DNA from: CAIWTU01 sp963815135
GTDB taxonomy: Bacteria > Desulfobacterota > Desulfuromonadia > Geobacterales > Geobacteraceae
Direction: 5' to 3'
NCBI GenBank assembly: GCA_963815135.1
Contig: CAWFFO010000009.1
Span: 62,001-126,000, forward strand
DNA length: 64,000 nt
In this document: piece by piece, positions 60,359-64,000 of the stretch
Layout: every line of letters starts with the position of its first letter
How positions within the stretch are numbered: position 1 is the first letter of the stretch
Notes under the pieces: model-generated
Told to the model about the DNA's origin: nothing
The model's input: only the letters and a program-made list of their open reading frames with translations
Database searches by the model: none
Program-made: the position numbers and the translations under genes

Positions 60359-61387
60359 GTGGCTTTTGTGGGCAAGGAAATCAGTCATATAATTCTGGCG
60401 GAACAGTCGGCGCGGCTGCTGGAAGATCCCGAAAAAGACGAATTTATTGATGCCCTGGACGAATTCCCCCACTCCTTTCACTTCGGTTCCATTGCCGCCG
60501 ACACCTTCTTTTACGGTATGAGAATACCATTTCTGGAGGCCGGTTTTCCAAATTGCGGCGACAGGTTCCACGGCGCCGAAGGAAATGATACCAGTCTTAC
60601 CCTCCTGCATATGCTCGGGGAGCTGAAAAGCAATCCCCGCGATCCGATGTTCCGGCAAAAACTCGCCTTTGTTTCTGGCCTGCTTACCCATATAGCTCTG
60701 GACACGGTTTTGCATCCCTGCGTATATTATATAAGCGGTAATTACTACCATGAATGCCCGGAAGAAAGGGCCATGGCCACGACCAGGCACCGTCTCATCG
60801 AAAGCTGGCTCGACCTGTTCTTTCTACGCAAGGCCTCCATGTCTGTCGGGGAATTCCGGCTGCTGGAGGATATCCGCCGCAACCCGGGTCTGAATCTCGC
60901 CCTCCTTCGTTTTTTCTTCAAGTCCTTCGCTAAAGTGGAAGAAATGGACGAATCCCTCTGGAAATACCTGCAGAGGGGTTACAATGTCCAGATGTTTCTC
61001 AATTCAAAATATCCAGATGCCTTCTGGGGCAAGATGATCGGAGCCGCAAACCGGATTCTCAAGGGGAGGCTCAACACTCTCATGGCCCTCTTTTACCCCT
61101 GGGATTACAATGATATACCGTCCGAGATAATAAGTTTCGAATACTACCGGCATCCGGTGACCGGTGAAGAACTGCCGGGTGATTTCTGTGAACTTTGGGA
61201 AGCAGCCGTGTCGCGGAGTCACGAATTCCTCGAAGCGGTCCGCGAGTATATCTTTCATGGTGGTGATCATGAGCGGTTGGCCGCGGTCATCAAGGGCTAC
61301 AGCCTGAGCATGGGGCTTGTCGGCGTTTCCACATCCGATGCAGGTTTTTTCGACAGCGTACCCATGAAACGCATCTGGGCGTATTAA
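60359..61387 (+). CDS. Zinc-dependent phospholipase C-like protein
   Basis: A 342-residue mostly helical protein of the zinc-dependent phospholipase C-like family. Candidate ligands are spread as in that fold: GKEISHIILAEQ (His), HSFHFGSIAADTFFYG (His, Asp), LLTHIALDTVLHP (His-x3-Asp) and a later HRLIESWLDLFF (His, Glu). There is no signal peptide, so it may be cytoplasmic. The start is GTG 60359 behind GGAAAGGG. Its 3' end overlaps that of the convergent MFS gene by four bases. Confidence 0.82.
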   Translation: MAFVGKEISHIILAEQSARLLEDPEKDEFIDALDEFPHSFHFGSIAADTFFYGMRIPFLEAGFPNCGDRFHGAEGNDTSLTLLHMLGELKSNPRDPMFRQKLAFVSGLLTHIALDTVLHPCVYYISGNYYHECPEERAMATTRHRLIESWLDLFFLRKASMSVGEFRLLEDIRRNPGLNLALLRFFFKSFAKVEEMDESLWKYLQRGYNVQMFLNSKYPDAFWGKMIGAANRILKGRLNTLMALFYPWDYNDIPSEIISFEYYRHPVTGEELPGDFCELWEAAVSRSHEFLEAVREYIFHGGDHERLAAVIKGYSLSMGLVGVSTSDAGFFDSVPMKRIWAY

Positions 61388-62598
61388 TAACCCTCCTCCT
61401 CACTTTTTGCAGGGTATTTTCTAATTGAAAGATAGAAAAGACCGGCGGACATGACTGCAATCACGGCCGTAAAATAAAAACCACTTTCGAAACCCTTTTC
61501 ACGAATTACCAGACCGGTAACCAGCGAACTCAGCATCATCCCCAGATATATGCAGGTATTGTAGCCGCCCATGGCCAGCCCGCGCAACGTGCGCGGGACG
61601 ACCTCGGAAACAAGTGCCCCCAGCGAAGTGAAGAGAATGCCCAGTCCGACACCGACTATGGAGGAACAAAGAAGCAGCATGGACATGCTGTGCGACCTGG
61701 CGAACCCCGCCATGGCCAGGGCGAAGACGAGGAAGCCGAAAAGGATGAGATGACCGCGTTTTGCTATCCTGTCGCTCAGGTAGCCGAACGGCATCCTGGA
61801 AAGGGCGTTGGCCAGCGCCTGCGCCGCGAAAACGAGCCCGATATCTCCTGCGTTCATGCCCAGCCTGTTTGCATAAAGCGGAATGAAAGTCATGAATGTT
61901 CCGTAGCCGAAACAGCTTCCCAGTGTGGCAAGCCAGCACCCGAGGAGCGGGATATTGCTCCGCACTTCCCTGAAAACGTCAGACGCTTTCCGTTCCGGCG
62001 CCCTGATCGGCTTTGTCCCGGATGAGGGAATGAAAAAAACGACCAGCCAGGACATGAGAAAGATGAAGGCGCCGGATATGAGGAAGACGCCCCGGTACCC
62101 CAGCGCGTGTCCGATGAATCCACCGGCAGCCGGTCCCAGCGTCATTCCGCCGTAAAGGGCCATGGTGTACCATCCGTAAGAACGGCCGAGACGGGAAGCA
62201 GGCGAAATATCCGCAACATATGACATCATGGTCGGATTGAAAGCGGCCAGTCCGACCCCGAAAAACAGGTATGTCCAGATCATGTGCATGGGCGAATTGC
62301 AGAAATAAAGCAGAAACGAGCTTGATGCCGAGATGAGAGCACCGGACAGGATGAAGGATTTTCGCCCCAGGCGGTCAGAGAGAATTCCGAAAGGAAAAGA
62401 GAGAAGACCGGCCATGAACAGGAATGAGGAATTGATCAGTCCGACCTGGAAAGTGTCGGCCCCGAGGGAGCGGGCGAAAAGAGGCACGATCGGAATCCTC
62501 ATGTAGGAGCCGACGTTGCAGGCAAAGCTCACCATGCAGCATGTGAGGAGGAGTTTCTGATATATTCGCAGTTCCTGGTCGGAATTCAATGTTTTCAA
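61384..62598 (-). CDS. Major facilitator superfamily transporter
   Basis: A 404-residue twelve-TM transporter with the MFS loop 2-3 motif GILSDRLGRKSFILSG and the mirrored GYLSDRIAKRGHLILFG in the second half. The pattern resembles drug or sugar exporters; the substrate is unknown. Start TTG 62598 is the best available. Convergent and overlapping with the phospholipase-like gene. Confidence 0.92.
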   Translation of the reverse strand: MKTLNSDQELRIYQKLLLTCCMVSFACNVGSYMRIPIVPLFARSLGADTFQVGLINSSFLFMAGLLSFPFGILSDRLGRKSFILSGALISASSSFLLYFCNSPMHMIWTYLFFGVGLAAFNPTMMSYVADISPASRLGRSYGWYTMALYGGMTLGPAAGGFIGHALGYRGVFLISGAFIFLMSWLVVFFIPSSGTKPIRAPERKASDVFREVRSNIPLLGCWLATLGSCFGYGTFMTFIPLYANRLGMNAGDIGLVFAAQALANALSRMPFGYLSDRIAKRGHLILFGFLVFALAMAGFARSHSMSMLLLCSSIVGVGLGILFTSLGALVSEVVPRTLRGLAMGGYNTCIYLGMMLSSLVTGLVIREKGFESGFYFTAVIAVMSAGLFYLSIRKYPAKSEEEGY

Positions 62599-62778
62599 CT
62601 TTTATCCAATGCGATCATTGTGATGAGCTGCAGATCAATCCATCTATCCCACAATTCGTGACGGAGAGCAACTGTGTAAAACTGCTTCAAGGTTGACAGG
62701 GATAACTCCAGAGTATAAAAATTAATCTTGCATTGAAATCATATTGAGTCGCTTGTGGCTTGGAAGATTATGGTTGCC

Positions 62779-62899
62779 AGGCAAATTGTCCGGCTAATTC
62801 CTGATTCAAAACCTTTTTCAGCTTCACGATTGCTTCATGATTACACAAGATTTTAAATGCAAACTCAAGTAATCACGAGGTAATCTTGAGGCAAAACGG
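62779..62899. repeat. Approximately 120-bp dispersed repeat, copy 2
   Basis: Second copy of the element at 56054-56175. It lies in the 350-bp gap between divergent MFS and pepN genes, otherwise without visible features apart from the promoters it must contain. Confidence 0.8.
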
Positions 62900-62948
62900 T
62901 TTTTTTATAACTGTTTTGTCAGTATCACTTATACCGATTGGAGATATA

Positions 62949-64000
62949 ATGCCCCAGGAAAAACATGAAATTATCTATCTGAAGGACTACAATTCCCCAG
63001 ATTTCCGTGTCGATACCGTTGAGCTGCGCTTTGAACTTGGCGAGGAATCCACCCTGGTGTGGTCCCGGCTAGGGATAGCCGCTGATTATGATGGAGGCCG
63101 GAGACCTCTCGTGCTGAACGGGTGCGATCTGCGGCTGATGTCGCTGGTGCTGGACGACAAGCATCTCGGCGAAAAAGACTATTCCGTTGACGCCGAAACG
63201 TTGACCATTCATGACGTTCCTCGGGCGTTTTCCCTGGAGATCGAGACGGAAATAAGACCACAGGAAAATACGTCTCTTGAGGGCCTGTACAAATCCAGCG
63301 GAAATTTCTGCACCCAGTGCGAATCGGAGGGATTCAGAAAGATCACCTATTTCCCGGACCGGCCCGACATCATGGCTTCTTACACGACAACTATCGTTGC
63401 CGACAAGGCAGGCTACCCGGTGCTTCTTTCCAATGGCAATCTAGTGGATAGTGGCGATATGGGTGATGGCCGTCACTTTGCCACATGGCGCGACCCCTTC
63501 AGAAAACCCTCATACCTGTATGCGATGGTCGCCGGAGACCTGGTCAAGGTCGAGGACAGCTTTGTCACCCGCTCGGGAAAGACGGTGAGCCTGCAAATAT
63601 TCGTCCAGGAGCATAACATGGACAAATGCGGTCATGCCATGCTGTCCCTGAAAAAAGCGATGAAATGGGATGAAGAGGTGTACGGCAGGGAATATGACCT
63701 GGATATTTACATGATTTTTGCGGCCGATGATTTCAATTTCGGCGCCATGGAGAACAAGGGCCTCAACATTTTCAATTCGAAATATGTCCTGGCAAAGCCG
63801 GAAACGGCCACCGACGCCGATTTCCGGGCTATCGAAGAGGTTATCGGCCATGAATACTTCCACAACTGGACCGGAAACCGCATCACCTGCCGCGACTGGT
63901 TCCAGCTGAGCCTCAAGGAAGGCCTGACCATCTTCAGGGACCAGGAGTTTTCCGCCGACATGGAATCGCGCGCGGTAAAGCGGATTTCAGATGTCAGGCT
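62949..64000 (+). CDS. pepN: Aminopeptidase N (M1 family), 3' partial
   Basis: The first 350 residues of a PepN-type zinc aminopeptidase (full length would be near 870). The N-terminal beta-domain is complete (YLKDYNSPDFRVDTVEL). The substrate motif GAMENKGLN and the zinc motif HEYFHNWTGNR with the downstream Glu in SLKEGLT are visible near the window end. GGAG precedes ATG 62949. It runs off the window. Confidence 0.96.
   Translation, partial: MPQEKHEIIYLKDYNSPDFRVDTVELRFELGEESTLVWSRLGIAADYDGGRRPLVLNGCDLRLMSLVLDDKHLGEKDYSVDAETLTIHDVPRAFSLEIETEIRPQENTSLEGLYKSSGNFCTQCESEGFRKITYFPDRPDIMASYTTTIVADKAGYPVLLSNGNLVDSGDMGDGRHFATWRDPFRKPSYLYAMVAGDLVKVEDSFVTRSGKTVSLQIFVQEHNMDKCGHAMLSLKKAMKWDEEVYGREYDLDIYMIFAADDFNFGAMENKGLNIFNSKYVLAKPETATDADFRAIEEVIGHEYFHNWTGNRITCRDWFQLSLKEGLTIFRDQEFSADMESRAVKRISDVR

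Overview
The window is 64 kb of chromosome from a Gram-negative anaerobe that most resembles the Geobacterales/Desulfuromonadales. This is an inference from gene content: c-type haem proteins (a chemoreceptor with a CxxCH motif, a membrane-anchored dihaem mini-cytochrome), a complete-looking anaerobic cobalt-early cobamide operon that includes a ThiC paralogue, a small siroheme reductase, a truncated-type MetH, and 2-hydroxyacyl-CoA dehydratase-like proteins. I saw no rRNA, tRNA, CRISPR array, transposase gene or prophage.

Layout. 1-5 kb: end of an RND efflux operon (adaptor, pump), then a ferritin-VIT1 iron exporter. 5-15 kb: single housekeeping and stress genes (FKBP isomerase with a Cys-rich loop, OmpH/Skp, PPK2, L,D-transpeptidase, haem chemoreceptor with a sigma-28-like promoter, ABC-F protein, CorA). 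15-23 kb, mostly minus strand: small ORFs, split transketolase with a pilin-like gene, B12-dependent methionine synthase (metH, two frameshifts), a GerMN protein and murI. 23-26 kb, plus strand: a compact operon of unknown function (membrane protein, HgdB-like dehydratase component, its ASKHA activator, dihaem mini-cytochrome, metallopeptidase-like protein). 26-37 kb: methyltransferase, glycosyltransferase, hybrid histidine kinase, REC-PilZ regulator, Kup, lipid kinase, monooxygenase-like protein, small sulfite/nitrite reductase, MFS transporter.

37-57 kb, minus strand, is the main block: a consensus promoter and a cobalamin riboswitch, with a terminator that also holds the Shine-Dalgarno, drive cobU-cobT-cobS-cobC-cbiA-bzaF(thiC-like)-cbiM-cbiN-like-HExxH membrane protein-cbiQ-cbiO-cbiX-cbiC-cbiD-cbiET-cbiL-cbiF-cbiG-cbiH-cbiP-cbiB. 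Together these take up cobalt, build the corrin ring by the cobalt-early route, make a benzimidazole lower ligand anaerobically and assemble the nucleotide loop. No cbiJ/cobK reductase or corrinoid adenosyltransferase is visible here. 57-64 kb: an NfnAB/SudAB-type flavoprotein pair, engB, a phospholipase-C-like protein, an MFS transporter and the start of pepN.

Two features stand out beyond gene content. First, the cobamide operon and metH carry about sixteen single-base frameshifts, mostly in homopolymers, with conserved protein on both sides; this looks more like sequence error than decay, but it affects only B12-related genes. Second, several families of small repeats have entered this region, often inside genes and in frame: heptamer arrays in cbiD, cbiP, the cbiN-like gene and the cbiH-cbiP junction; a 165-bp multi-hairpin element inside cbiD; a MITE-like element that supplies the cbiD stop codon; and a CACGGAG-type repeat that encodes the N-terminal extension of CbiM.
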